From Sedimentibacter acidaminivorans (GTDB lineage Bacteria; Bacillota; Clostridia; Tissierellales; Sedimentibacteraceae), in NCBI RefSeq assembly GCF_017873955.1, contig NZ_JAGGKS010000001.1, positions 124,001 through 188,000 of the forward strand: a stretch of DNA of 64,000 nucleotides, in the 5' to 3' direction. The notes beneath the pieces were generated by a model that was not told where the DNA came from, searched no databases, and was given only the letters and a program-made list of their open reading frames with translations. Shown here piece after piece: positions 44,842 to 53,657 of the stretch (position 1 is the stretch's first letter; each line of letters opens with the position of its first letter). Position numbers and translations under genes: made by a program.

Positions 44842-44887
44842 CAATGTTTGTTACATTTATGTCAAAGTGTATTCTAAGGAGGTATTT

Positions 44888-45448
44888 ATGATAGAAAGAA
44901 AAACAATAAAAGAACTTTTGGCTGAATCTATTAAAGAACTAATGAATGAAATTACGCTTCAGAAAATTACTGTTCAAATGATTGTAGAAAATTGCAATTT
45001 GACAAGACAGACCTTTTATTACCATTTCAAAGATAAATTTGATTTAGTCAACTGGATTTTTAGAACATCTATAGATTGTATCGCAGAGTCTAGTTCTCCG
45101 AATCTCCCATGGAGTAGTGTACTTGGTGATATGTTGTTTGTTATGAAAAAAGATCAAAATTTCTATGTGAATGCTATGAACTGTGAAGGACAGAACTCAT
45201 TTCATCAATATATAACAGAATATACGCGTATTGCCTATGCAAGAGAATTAACAAAACGTTTAAATTCTCATAGTTTGAGCGAGGAAATAGTCTTTTCAAT
45301 TGAATTTAATAGCTATGGTGCAGTGGGAATGATATATAATTGGATAAAAAACAACATGTCAAGTGACCCTTACAAACTTGCAGCGCGAATAGCAAACAAT
45401 ATGCCGCAATGCATTAAAATATATTTTTCATGCGAAACTCAACAGTAA
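44888..45448 (+). CDS. TetR/AcrR family regulator (DhaS-like group)
   Basis: 186 residues from the ATG at 44888, preceded by AAGGAGG; an earlier in-frame ATG has none. N-terminal TetR helix-turn-helix (LQKITVQMIVENCNLTRQTF, then YYHFKDKFDLVNWIF), followed by the helical ligand domain typical of the DhaS/TetR_C_8 group. Likely repressor of the divergent enoate reductase and of itself through the 44807-44841 palindrome. Confidence 0.88.
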   Translation: MIERKTIKELLAESIKELMNEITLQKITVQMIVENCNLTRQTFYYHFKDKFDLVNWIFRTSIDCIAESSSPNLPWSSVLGDMLFVMKKDQNFYVNAMNCEGQNSFHQYITEYTRIAYARELTKRLNSHSLSEEIVFSIEFNSYGAVGMIYNWIKNNMSSDPYKLAARIANNMPQCIKIYFSCETQQ

Positions 45449-45523
45449 TCAACCTTATACCAAAATACAAATATTTATTCTCTGTTTTGCATTATAATAC
45501 ATACACCTTTACTTAAATTTCTA
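45445..45523. repeat. 80-bp segment shared with 54054-54136
   Basis: From AGTAATCAACCTT through CAAATATTTATTCT and GCATTATAAT to TTACTT, the same sequence appears with minor changes at 54054-54136. Both copies lie left of an AAGTTAAGTACCTGG locus. Confidence 0.65.
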
Positions 45524-45563
45524 AGTAATAAGTTAAGTACCTGGTTCGTAAGTTAGTACCGCC
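45524..45563 (+). repeat. AAGTTAAGTACCTGG repeat, locus 9
   Basis: AGTAATAAGTTAAGTACCTGG-type unit followed by TTCGTAAGTTAGTACCGCC. Ends 20 bp from the psuG-like stop, just beyond its terminator. Confidence 0.85.
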
Positions 45564-45565
45564 AA

Positions 45566-45600
45566 TAAAAAAATAATCCCCATTCAAGAAAGGATTATTT
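45566..45600 (-). terminator. Intrinsic terminator overlapping the psuG-like stop
   Basis: AATAATCC/GGATTATT stem followed by TTTTTTT on the minus strand. Confidence 0.75.
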
Positions 45601-46390
45601 TTTTAGCAATTTTGATATTTGACACTAAAGCCTCTAATTGGATTATAGAAGATAAACCGTTACTTGATTTATCAAAATAAGCATTAGCTGCAGGATGATA
45701 ATATTCACCTTTGTTTTCTGCATTCTTACCTGCAGAAATTGCCCCCTCTAAGAGCGTTAAATCATTCAATCTTCGCTCTTGAGGAATTGGGTTTAATATT
45801 AGATTGCATCCCAATGGAATATTGTCTAAATCATTATTAGAAATTTCTTTATCTAATTTACTAGGCTCAAGCACACATATATATCCATTGCAAACTCCTG
45901 TGTTAAAGCCATAAGTGAGAACTCTATTTTCATGAAGCCAGTTTAAAGTTCCCGGTATATCAAGCATATCTTTAGGCGATGTTGCAACCAAAGTGATGCC
46001 CATCTCTGAAAGTGCTGGCAGGTCATAAGACAGCTGTTCAGATTTAATATCACCTATTCCACCAATACCTGCAGTTACAACTACAGGACAATTAATTTTC
46101 CTGGCAACAGCCATTGTACCTGAAGCAGTCAAAAATGCATTTTTACCCTTGTACTCATTTTTTAAAACTGCCATTCCATCAAGGCGTTCCCAATTCTTGC
46201 TTTGCTTTCTGGCAGGAATAAACTCGGATATATTTCCAATTATAATTTCACCATTTTCTACCCATGCAAGCGTAACATCTTCTGGCCAAAGGGAAATTAT
46301 TAAATCATCTTCTATAGATTTTAACCCATGTCCTAGTAAAGCTGTCTCTACCAAATAATTAATTATTCTATTCCCATCCATTAAATTCAT
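45584..46390 (-). CDS. Pseudouridine-5'-phosphate glycosidase (PsuG/IndA) family protein
   Basis: 268 residues. PsuG cleaves the C-glycosidic bond of pseudouridine 5'-phosphate. Family sequence is visible in TASGTMAVARKINCPVVVTAGIGG, LPALSEMGITLVATSPKDML and DIPGTLNWLHENRVLTYGF. It is somewhat shorter than typical PsuG (about 300) and divergent at the N-terminus, so the true substrate may be another C-nucleoside or sugar phosphate. It overlaps the 3' end of the ABC binding-protein gene by 23 bp, which links it to imported sugar or nucleoside. Confidence 0.75.
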   Translation of the reverse strand: MNLMDGNRIINYLVETALLGHGLKSIEDDLIISLWPEDVTLAWVENGEIIIGNISEFIPARKQSKNWERLDGMAVLKNEYKGKNAFLTASGTMAVARKINCPVVVTAGIGGIGDIKSEQLSYDLPALSEMGITLVATSPKDMLDIPGTLNWLHENRVLTYGFNTGVCNGYICVLEPSKLDKEISNNDLDNIPLGCNLILNPIPQERRLNDLTLLEGAISAGKNAENKGEYYHPAANAYFDKSSNGLSSIIQLEALVSNIKIAKKIILS

Positions 46391-47462
46391 TTACATTATC
46401 CTTATTAACTATAGCTAGTGGACAATAAACTGGCTCTGTTATATCTTGACCCTGAGATATTTTTAAAGCTAATAACAAACCTGCTTTTGTGTAAACAGAT
46501 GGTGAATAAGTGATAGATCCGTCAAGTTTACCAGCACTAATTGATTCTTGAGCTTCTCCTGTAAAATCTACTCCATATACTACTACTTGGTCATTTAACC
46601 CGGCTACTTCTAGAGCTTCTACAGCTGCAAGAGCCATAACATCATTACAAGCAAAAATACCCTTAAGATCAGGATGTGCCTGAATAAGACCTGTTGTTAT
46701 CTCATATGCTTTATTACGATCCCAATCTCCAGGCTGTATACTCACAAGTTCTATACCTTCAGTATTTTCAAATACTTCTTTCGCACCATTCGTACGCCCT
46801 TCGCTCTGTCCTGCTCCTGCAAGTCCCTGAATTATAGCTACCTTGCCACCATCAGTTATATAATTTAGCATATCTTCAGCAACCATTTTTCCTTGATTCA
46901 TAAAGTCAACAGTAATAATACCGTCTAGATGTCCATCTTGTTCTTCAAGTGCCTTTTTATTAACTCCAGGTCCTAAGTTTATAACCGGAATATTAGCCTG
47001 ATTAGCTCTAATTATACCTGGGATTAAGTTATTTCCATCGATTGGTGATAAAATTATTGAATCATAATCTTTAACTGCCATACCATCTAAAGTTTCTAAT
47101 TGGGAAACAGTATCTCCCTCTGTAGGTGCTGATAACACTTCTACAGTTATTCCTAAATTTTCTGCAGCTTTTTCATATTTATCCTTCATATTAACCCAGA
47201 ATGGATTTGTTAAAGAAATAATAAGAACGCCTACATTTTCTCCTTTGCCTATCTCTGGCATCGGGTCTAATTGATTCATTAGAATTGTTTCCATTTCTTT
47301 GATTTTCGGATTCATCTCTTCCGAGTCAGCAGCAGTCTCTGTTTCTTTCTTCTCAGTATTTTCCGCTGCATCTGATTTTACCGTATTATCTGCACAACCA
47401 ACAAATAAACTCATTACCATAATAACAACTAACAACATTAATACAATCTTTTTGCCCTTCAT
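46368..47462 (-). CDS. Sugar-type ABC transporter substrate-binding lipoprotein
   Basis: 364 residues. Lipoprotein signal ending SLFVGC at about residue 23, a Thr/Glu-rich linker, then a periplasmic-binding-protein type I (RbsB-like) domain: NVGVLIISLTNPFWVNMKDK, VKDYDSIILSPIDGN, INLGPGVNK, AIIQGLAGAGQSEGRTNGAK, GIFACNDVMALAAVEAL. RBS GGAGG. First recognised ligand-capturing part of an importer with permease and ATPase upstream; ribose, galactose or a nucleoside are possible ligands. Confidence 0.9.
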   Translation of the reverse strand: MKGKKIVLMLLVVIMVMSLFVGCADNTVKSDAAENTEKKETETAADSEEMNPKIKEMETILMNQLDPMPEIGKGENVGVLIISLTNPFWVNMKDKYEKAAENLGITVEVLSAPTEGDTVSQLETLDGMAVKDYDSIILSPIDGNNLIPGIIRANQANIPVINLGPGVNKKALEEQDGHLDGIITVDFMNQGKMVAEDMLNYITDGGKVAIIQGLAGAGQSEGRTNGAKEVFENTEGIELVSIQPGDWDRNKAYEITTGLIQAHPDLKGIFACNDVMALAAVEALEVAGLNDQVVVYGVDFTGEAQESISAGKLDGSITYSPSVYTKAGLLLALKISQGQDITEPVYCPLAIVNKDNVNEFNGWE

Positions 47463-47490
47463 TTTTATCCTCCAAATTTTTTATTATTTA

Positions 47491-48468
47491 TTAATTTATC
47501 TGCAACTGTCTTCTTTGCCTTATTTCAGAAATAGATACAGATAATAATATTATAAACCCGATAAAAAGCTGTTGATAATAAGAAGAAATACTCATGATAG
47601 TCAACCCATTTCTCACCACCGATAGAAGTATACAAGCAATTACAGTTCCGCTGAGACTTGCCCTACCGCCATTCATGGATGTACCTCCAAGAATAACAGC
47701 GGCTATTATATTTGTTTCAAGCATAAATCCTGCATTTGGCTCTGCTGCATTCAATCTAGATGTCAAAATAAGTCCTACAATTCCAGCACATATTCCAGAA
47801 AATACATATATACTAGATTTATAAAATTTTATATTTACTCCTACTCTTCTTAAAGCTTCCTCATTTCCCCCGATAGACAAAGTATATTGTCCATATTTAG
47901 TATACTTAAAAAGCAGAAAAGCTAAAATCACCATCAGCGTAGCAATTACTATTGGTGGGTTTATTTCACCTAAATTACCCTTGCCAAAAAAAGTAAACCC
48001 TGATGGGAATCCATAAATTGGCTGACCTTTTGTTATTACTAAACTAATTCCTCTATATAGCGACATGCTTCCTATTGTTACTACAAAGGAAGCTATTTTA
48101 AATTCTGAAATTAAAAACCCATTAAATGCGCCCAAAACTCCTCCAAGCAAAACACCCATCATTGCAGCAACTATTATTGGAACACCAGCATTCAACATCA
48201 GTCCAATTGCTATTCCACTTAACGCTACAACACTTCCTATCGACAAATCTATTCCACCACTGGAAATAACAAAAGTCATTCCTATAGCAAGTATAAGCTG
48301 CAAGGATGTATTATCCAAAATATTTCTTATGTTATTCCAAGTAAAGAAAAAAGGAGATTTACTTGTTAAAAAAGCAACTAACAAAATTAAAACAAAAAAA
48401 AGAAATGCCTGAGCAAAAGACCTATCCACACCTTCATCGTTCCTTACAAACCTATTTATTATTTTCAC
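47491..48468 (-). CDS. RbsC-like ABC sugar transporter permease
   Basis: About 325 residues, eight to ten membrane helices. Landmarks of the BPD_transp_2 family: AIGMTFVISSGGIDLSIGSV near the start, GVLGAFNGFLISEFKIASFV, and AVILGGTSMNGGRASLSG late. The GTG at 48468 is favoured, because AAAGGTG sits 6 nt before it; a GTG three codons earlier is possible. Between ATPase and binding-protein genes. Confidence 0.9.
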   Translation of the reverse strand: MKIINRFVRNDEGVDRSFAQAFLFFVLILLVAFLTSKSPFFFTWNNIRNILDNTSLQLILAIGMTFVISSGGIDLSIGSVVALSGIAIGLMLNAGVPIIVAAMMGVLLGGVLGAFNGFLISEFKIASFVVTIGSMSLYRGISLVITKGQPIYGFPSGFTFFGKGNLGEINPPIVIATLMVILAFLLFKYTKYGQYTLSIGGNEEALRRVGVNIKFYKSSIYVFSGICAGIVGLILTSRLNAAEPNAGFMLETNIIAAVILGGTSMNGGRASLSGTVIACILLSVVRNGLTIMSISSYYQQLFIGFIILLSVSISEIRQRRQLQIN

Positions 48469-48487
48469 AGAATTCACCTTTCATTCT

Positions 48488-49234
48488 TTAATAAATCTCA
48501 CTAATTCCAGCTTTTAATTCCGTAAGTGTGATGTCAGACTTAACAGCGTCCTTAATAATCTCTCCATTTCTCATCACAAAAATTCTGTCGGCAATATCAA
48601 ATACTTGATTTAAATCATGGCTAATCATCAAGACAGTAAATCCTTTTGAGGGCAATGATTTAATCAGTTTATTAGCAGCTATAGACTCTTTTAATCCCAT
48701 CGCTGCTGTTGGTTCATCAAAAATTATCAATTTTTTCCCTTGAAAAATACTTCTTGCTATTGCAACAGATTGTCTTTGACCTCCTGACAAATAGCCAACT
48801 GGAGTCCTGAGATATGGGATATCTATTTCAAGTTTTTCAAGAAGTTTCTCTGTTTGTTTTTGCATCTCATTATAATTAAGAATAAAACCAAACTTTGTAA
48901 CTTCTTTACCAAGAAAAATATTTCCAACAGCATCTTTGTAATTATCTAAAGACAAATCTTGATAAACTGTCGAAATACCATTTTCATTTGCTATTTTAGG
49001 AGTCAGATGTTTATATGCTTTTCCGTTTATATGTATTGTGCCATTATTCGGTTTCAGACTTCCAGACAAAACTTTGATAAGTGTGCTTTTGCCCGAACCA
49101 TTGTCCCCAACTAAAGATGTAATTTTATTTCTTTCCAATTTAAGAGATACATTTTTTAATGCTTCCAGTTTACCAAAGCTTTTCGAAATATTTTCAAGAT
49201 AAACAAATTCATCACTTGTGCAAACCATACTCAT
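48488..49234 (-). CDS. ABC sugar transporter ATPase, single domain
   Basis: About 248 residues, a single nucleotide-binding domain: SLVGDNGSGKSTLIKVLSG (Walker A), YLSGGQRQSVAIARS (signature), LIIFDEPTAAMG (Walker B), MISHDL (H loop). Most RbsA-type ATPases have two such domains in about 500 residues; single-domain FrcA-type forms exist. ATG at 49234 follows GAGAG; a GTG three codons earlier is less likely. Confidence 0.9.
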   Translation of the reverse strand: MSMVCTSDEFVYLENISKSFGKLEALKNVSLKLERNKITSLVGDNGSGKSTLIKVLSGSLKPNNGTIHINGKAYKHLTPKIANENGISTVYQDLSLDNYKDAVGNIFLGKEVTKFGFILNYNEMQKQTEKLLEKLEIDIPYLRTPVGYLSGGQRQSVAIARSIFQGKKLIIFDEPTAAMGLKESIAANKLIKSLPSKGFTVLMISHDLNQVFDIADRIFVMRNGEIIKDAVKSDITLTELKAGISEIY

Positions 49235-49273
49235 ACAACTCACTCTCTAAAATGTTAATAGTATTACGCTGTC

Positions 49274-49303
49274 ATTATAACATAGCGTTTATCTTTGTAC
49301 CAA
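49274..49303 (-). promoter_or_regulatory. Promoter of the ABC importer operon
   Basis: TTGGTA, 18-nt spacer, TATAAT on the minus strand; start site about 33 bp before the ATPase ATG. Confidence 0.5.
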
Positions 49304-49449
49304 TTACTTATATTTATACATTAAAATTTATTATAATTTTTTTTCATAGTTAACAGGATTATTAAAAACGGGTAATAGAACACACCTCGTATTCATCACC
49401 CTGTCTGATAGGCACCGCCAAATACACGCTACCTTTCAAAGCTACAATA

Positions 49450-49487
49450 TGTTAATAAGTTAAGTAAGTTAAGTACCTGGTTCATAA
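49450..49487 (+). repeat. AAGTTAAGTACCTGG repeat, locus 10
   Basis: TGTTAATAAGTTAAG, TAAGTTAAGTACCTGG TTC. One of the few loci not beside a minus-strand gene end; it lies between divergent promoters of the ABC operon and SOD gene. Preceded by CTTTCAAAGCTACAAT, also seen before locus 15. Confidence 0.85.
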
Positions 49488-49572
49488 GTTTAACATAAGT
49501 TTTAAGTTATAACGGTAACTATCTATTCTATTCTACATAAAATAAATCATCATAAAAAGTTGGGAGGTTAAT

Positions 49573-50118
49573 ATGAATTTTAGCGATTACAAACGGAGTT
49601 ATTTAACCAATTGTTTTAGTTATGGATCAGGATTCAATAATTCTAATCCAGAATATATTAAGGCTATTGCATATATTACAGGTGGACCTTTAGCGCGTGA
49701 TATCAAAGGTGCAGTATTATTTGAAGATGTTCCTGGAGGAACACAGGTTTCTGTTGAAGTCTCTGGATTACCATTGTATCAACCAGCAACTGGAACAAAT
49801 CCTTCAATAGGACCATTTGGATTCCATTTGCATGAAAATGGGACCTGCGAAGTAGGTAATAGCGAAGAACCATTCACAGCTTCAGGAGGACACTGGAATC
49901 CAACAAATCAGCCTCATGGTAACCATGCAGGTGATTTTCCTGTTTTGTTCTCAAATAATGGTTATGCAAGAATGTCATTTTTTACAGACAAATTCAAAAT
50001 TGATCAAATAATAGATAAAGCAGTAATAATACATGAAAATCCGGATGATTTCAGAACGCAACCATCTGGGGATTCAGGTAAAAGATTGGCCTGCGGTATT
50101 GTTCAAGGGATGAAGTAA
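49573..50118 (+). CDS. Cu/Zn superoxide dismutase family protein (YojM-like)
   Basis: 181 residues, no signal peptide, so apparently cytoplasmic. Copper and zinc ligands are present: GFHLHENGTCE, GGHWNPTNQPHGNHAGDFP and VIIHENPDDF, with the disulfide Cys pair in GTCE and LACG. All the usual histidines can be seen, unlike the Bacillus YojM, which lacks one. RBS GGGAGG. An oxygen-defence enzyme in an anaerobe; most similar clostridial genes are sporadic and may be acquired. Confidence 0.88.
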   Translation: MNFSDYKRSYLTNCFSYGSGFNNSNPEYIKAIAYITGGPLARDIKGAVLFEDVPGGTQVSVEVSGLPLYQPATGTNPSIGPFGFHLHENGTCEVGNSEEPFTASGGHWNPTNQPHGNHAGDFPVLFSNNGYARMSFFTDKFKIDQIIDKAVIIHENPDDFRTQPSGDSGKRLACGIVQGMK

Positions 50119-50139
50119 ACATTTAACTTGTACAAACAA

Positions 50140-50182
50140 ACATCCCACTTTACTTATTAGGCTAAGTGGGATGTAGGATTTA
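50140..50182 (+). terminator. Intrinsic terminator of the SOD gene
   Basis: ACATCCCACTT and AAGTGGGATGT, an 11-bp perfect stem 22 bp after the stop; only a weak T run follows. Confidence 0.7.
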
Positions 50183-50322
50183 CTGTAACAACCACAAATG
50201 CTGATGCTTTTCCACCTATCCTACAAAGATTCTGGATATTCGAATGATTCTTCTTTGTATAAAATCATCAGAACTATTTGCAATTTATAGTCATAATTTT
50301 ACATATTAGTAAACTAAATACA

Positions 50323-50351
50323 TTGACAAACAAATACAAGAGAGTTATTAT
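50323..50351 (+). promoter_or_regulatory. Sigma-A promoter of the second MATE gene
   Basis: TTGACA, 17-nt spacer, TATTAT; start near 50358, giving a leader of about 160 nt with a terminator inside. Confidence 0.7.
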
Positions 50352-50424
50352 ATGAGCGGTTTAGAAAAACCATATAAAATCTATAAAATATATTTTGTAT
50401 CTTAAACATAGATGCCAAGTGTTG

Positions 50425-50470
50425 AACACCCACTTCAAAAAAACTCATGAAGGGGGTGTTTTATTTTTTT
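50425..50470 (+). terminator. Leader terminator of the second MATE gene
   Basis: AACACCC..CTTCA and TGAAG..GGGTGTT arms followed by TTATTTTTTT, 50 bp before the MATE start and downstream of its promoter. This is an attenuator position. GTGTTGAACACC just before it could form a competing stem. Confidence 0.7.
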
Positions 50471-50520
50471 GTTTTAAATAATATATGTAAAATATTTAGG
50501 TATCAACGGAGGAAGTCTAT

Positions 50521-51900
50521 ATGACATTTGATTTATTAAGAAACTACAAAAAAGATAAACAATTTTACCGCAATTTATTTTTAATTACTATACCAATAAT
50601 CATGCAAAATCTAATAACTACATCCCTTAACATGCTCGATACTATGATGATAGGTAAAGTTGGAGAAATAGAACTTGCATCCGTAGGTATAGCAAACCAA
50701 TTTTACTTTCTATTTACCCTTTTCGCTTTTGGAGCAGCAGGAGGTGGTGGGGTATTAATTGCACAACTTTGGGGTAAGGGTGACAAAGATAACATAAATA
50801 AAATTTTATGTAAATCTCTTATTCTTGGCTTTTTAATGTCAATTACTTTTACTATTATTGGATTATTTATTCCAGACCAAATAATATCTATTTTCAACAA
50901 AGAAGCACAAGTTGTTATCATAGGTAGCTCATATCTTAAAATCACTGTGATAAGTTATGTATTTACTGGAATTACTTTTGTATTTTCTTCAGCATTAAGA
51001 AGTGTTGGAGAAACTAAACTTCCTATGTTTGCAAGTCTTTTCGGTCTTATAGTAAATGCATTATTAAACTATATGCTTATATTCGGAAACTTTGGAATGC
51101 CAAGGCTAGAAACAACAGGAGCTGCAATTGCTACTCTTATCGCTAGAATTTTCGAATGTGCAATTATCGTAATTGTAGTACGTTTGAAACACGACGTATT
51201 GAATATTAACTTTAAAGATTTTTCAGGGCTTCCAGCTGGACTCAAAAAAACATTATCAAGAGTAACAATACCAATCGTTATAAATGAAGCCGGGTGGGGT
51301 TTTGGAAATGTAACATATATGGCCATATATGCTAATATTTCAGCGCGTGCTGCTGCTTCAATGCAAATATGTTCAACTATAATGAATCTTTTTATGATTA
51401 TTGCTTTTGGTCTATCTTATGCATCCCTTGTCATCATAGGAAATGAAATTGGAGCATCTAGAGAAGATATCGCAATTGAATCATCTAAAAAAATAGTTGT
51501 TCTTTCTTTTTGGACTGGATTATTTTTAGGAGGAGGATTATTATTTGCAGCGAAACCTATAGTTTCATTCTTCAATGTCTCAGCCGAAGTAAAGACAGCA
51601 TCAACTTATGTTCTTTATATATTTTCTGTTTGCATGCCTCTAAGAGTCGTAAATATGGTTATGATAGTAGGAATACTCCGCGGTGGCGGTGATGCAACAT
51701 ATGCATCAGTACTTGAAGGTGTTTCACTTTGGGTCGTAGGTATCCCTCTTGTATTTATTGCTGCATCCGTTTTAGGGATGCCTGTATATGTCGCTTTCGC
51801 ATTCACTACAGCTGATGAACTTACAAAAATAATATTTTTAGTAAAAAGATTTAAATCTGGTAAATGGATTCAAAACATGGTTAATGACACCATAAAGTAG
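50521..51900 (+). CDS. MATE-family efflux transporter
   Basis: 459 residues, about 12 membrane helices. PIIMQNLITTSLNMLDTMMIG in the first half and the matching IPIVINEAGWGFGNVTYM in the second half mark the two repeats of the fold. RBS CGGAGG. Belongs to a different MATE subgroup from the one at 7954-9306. Likewise preceded by a leader with an intrinsic terminator. Substrate unknown. Confidence 0.9.
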   Translation: MTFDLLRNYKKDKQFYRNLFLITIPIIMQNLITTSLNMLDTMMIGKVGEIELASVGIANQFYFLFTLFAFGAAGGGGVLIAQLWGKGDKDNINKILCKSLILGFLMSITFTIIGLFIPDQIISIFNKEAQVVIIGSSYLKITVISYVFTGITFVFSSALRSVGETKLPMFASLFGLIVNALLNYMLIFGNFGMPRLETTGAAIATLIARIFECAIIVIVVRLKHDVLNINFKDFSGLPAGLKKTLSRVTIPIVINEAGWGFGNVTYMAIYANISARAAASMQICSTIMNLFMIIAFGLSYASLVIIGNEIGASREDIAIESSKKIVVLSFWTGLFLGGGLLFAAKPIVSFFNVSAEVKTASTYVLYIFSVCMPLRVVNMVMIVGILRGGGDATYASVLEGVSLWVVGIPLVFIAASVLGMPVYVAFAFTTADELTKIIFLVKRFKSGKWIQNMVNDTIK

Positions 51901-51926
51901 AATACCAACAATAACTCAATTCAATT

Positions 51927-51962
51927 GTGCCTGTCATAACTCAAGTTGATGGTAACAGGCAC
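51927..51962. repeat. GTGCCTGT/ACAGGCAC inverted repeat
   Basis: 8-bp perfect arms 20 nt apart, 27 bp after the MATE stop. It resembles other REP-type palindromes but has only this copy here. Confidence 0.45.
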
Positions 51963-51995
51963 GGGTTTCATTCGCTCAAAAGATGATCAATGCAC

Positions 51996-52037
51996 AAAAA
52001 AAAGCAATCATAAATTAAAATATGAATGCTTTTTTTG
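51996..52037. terminator. Bidirectional terminator after the second MATE gene
   Basis: AAAAAAGCA-ATCATA and TATGA-ATGCTTTTTT arms with A/T runs on both sides, usable by the MATE gene and the convergent ferredoxin gene. Confidence 0.7.
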
Positions 52038-52149
52038 CCAGTGAATTATCATATAATTTAATTTTATAATAAGCATTATATGAAATTACTATTTCAATAA
52101 CCTTATAAATTTGCCATGTAATTTAAGCACTATTATATAAATTACCTGA

Positions 52150-52341
52150 TCATTCTTCTATGTTAATTGCATTTGTTGGACAGGAATCATCTGCCTCTCT
52201 AGCATTTTCTTCAACTTCCAATGGAACCGGATCTGCAATAACTGTTGATATTTGATCCTCATCCATCTCAAACACCTCAGGACATATATTAGCGCAAAGT
52301 TCACATCCAATACATGCCTGTCTATCAACTGATGCTTTCAT
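52150..52341 (-). CDS. Ferredoxin, single 4Fe-4S type
   Basis: 63 residues. CIGCELCANICP near the start gives three cluster cysteines and the fourth is in DSCPTNAI near the end. A second cluster is absent, as in Thermotoga-type 4Fe ferredoxins. Strong RBS AGGAGG. Soluble low-potential electron carrier. No partner gene adjacent. Confidence 0.92.
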   Translation of the reverse strand: MKASVDRQACIGCELCANICPEVFEMDEDQISTVIADPVPLEVEENAREADDSCPTNAINIEE

Positions 52342-52550
52342 AATTTTTACCTCCTATGTTTAGATTAATATGTTTATACTAGTATACCTATATTATACAA
52401 AATAAATCTTTATTTACTAACAATTATCACCTTTTTTATTGTTTATTCCAAGCAAAGCCAGAACATCTACTTTGAAAAATTACAAATTGCTGCTTTTCTT
52501 TAAAAGGCATACAAATTACAAATGAACACTTTTTTCTTATGCCCCACAAA

Positions 52551-52576
52551 TTAATAAGTTAAGTACCTAGTATTGT
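52551..52576 (+). repeat. AAGTTAAGTACCTGG repeat, locus 11 (variant)
   Basis: TTAATAAGTTAAGTACCTAG then TATTG. It touches the TAA that ends the extended frame of the copper-amine-oxidase-like gene. Preceded at 52446-52480 by a segment shared with 39650-39680. Confidence 0.85.
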
Positions 52577-52719
52577 TAATCAATTACTTGAATAGTTTGA
52601 GTTTCATTATCGTATTCAACTGATAATCCTAAGTTTTCTGCAATAAAACGCAGTGGAACCATAGTTCTGTTATTCATTACCTCTGCTGAAACATCAATTG
52701 CCGCTTCATCTTCGCCTAC

Positions 52720-53553
52720 CTAAACTTTGTTTTCAGCAAGGTTAAAAGTAATAACTTTATCATCTTTAGTAATAGTTACTATTTTTTCTTCTGTATTATA
52801 GTCAACAGTTGCACCCATTGCTTCCGAAATAGCTCTAACAGGTATTAATGTTCTTCCTTCTTTAATAACAGGAGGTGTATCAAACTTTAAATTTCCTCTG
52901 CCGACTAAAATATTTTCAACTGGAACAACTTCAACATTTTCCACACTGCTTAAGCTTTCAGATACTGTTTTTAACAGTTCTAATTCTTCTACAGTATACT
53001 TTTCCTTCATAACTTGTTGCATTTGAAGAATCTTTTCCTTCATTTGTGCTTTATAATCACCTTGTTCTGTTTTCAAAACTTCAAGTTGTTCTTTTAAACT
53101 TGTTATTGAAGCCTCATCGCCACTTATTTCTGCTGCTTCTAACAGCAATTCTAAATTGTCCTTTTCAACTTCAATTCCGTCTTTTAAAGCCTCGATAGCA
53201 TCTTTTTCTTGTTCAATCAGTTTCTTCGCTTCTTTCCAAGGTTTTTCTTTTGCTCCCTTACTACCCTTTTCTTTCAACAAATCTTCAGCTTCTTCTTCCG
53301 TATCATCACTTTCAATGTCTGTTTCCTCTTCAATATCTGTTTCTGTTTCTTCTTCAACATCTGTTTCTGTTTCTTCTTCAACATCTGTTTCCGTTTCTTG
53401 TTCAACATTTGTTTCTGTTTCTTGTTCAACATTTGTTTCCGTTTCTTGTTCAACATTTGTTTCAGTATCTGCTTCTTCTGCAAAAACTGTAGCTGGAGAA
53501 GCTAATGCTAATAGAACTGCCAACATTAATGCTAATACTTTATTACTTTTCAT
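52720..53553 (-). CDS. Secreted repeat protein with copper-amine-oxidase N-terminal-like domain, interrupted by TAG
   Basis: 277 residues to the TAG at 52722-52720. Signal peptide (about 1-25), an acidic region of Glu/Thr repeats (units TETNVEQE and TETDVEEE, about 30-90), a coiled coil (about 95-200), and a C-terminal CuAO-N-like domain (PPVIKEGRTLIPVRAISEA). Translation continues in the same frame after the TAG for 47 codons (52717-52579, with NNRTMVPLRFIAENLG) to TAA at 52576, completing the second half of that domain. So a full-length 325-codon gene is interrupted by one nonsense codon. Led by a c-di-GMP-I riboswitch, consistent with a surface or matrix protein. Confidence 0.82.
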   Translation of the reverse strand: MKSNKVLALMLAVLLALASPATVFAEEADTETNVEQETETNVEQETETNVEQETETDVEEETETDVEEETETDIEEETDIESDDTEEEAEDLLKEKGSKGAKEKPWKEAKKLIEQEKDAIEALKDGIEVEKDNLELLLEAAEISGDEASITSLKEQLEVLKTEQGDYKAQMKEKILQMQQVMKEKYTVEELELLKTVSESLSSVENVEVVPVENILVGRGNLKFDTPPVIKEGRTLIPVRAISEAMGATVDYNTEEKIVTITKDDKVITFNLAENKV

Positions 53554-53600
53554 TTTGAATCTCCTTCTTATTATGTATCCAACAGGACTAAATATAGACT

Positions 53601-53633
53601 AAAAAAGCTCTGATTGGGTCACCAAACAGAGCT
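53601..53633 (-). terminator. Terminator of the second c-di-GMP riboswitch
   Basis: AGCTCTG.TTTGG/CCAA..CAGAGCT stem followed by TTTTTT on the minus strand, 48 bp before the gene start. Confidence 0.8.
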
Positions 53634-53657
53634 AATACATTTTTAATTGTATTTGCA

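Noticed and set aside
50350-50404. 17-codon leader peptide before the second MATE gene
   Set aside because: Its ATG overlaps the -10 box of the best promoter and would not be in the transcript.
52720-52722. TAG as a pyrrolysine codon in the secreted protein
   Set aside because: No pyl gene or methylamine methyltransferase context is seen, and the position looks like an ordinary sense codon lost by point mutation.
53156-53602. Several plus-strand open frames rich in Ser/Phe/Cys
   Set aside because: They are antisense shadows of the Glu/Thr repeat region of the secreted protein.
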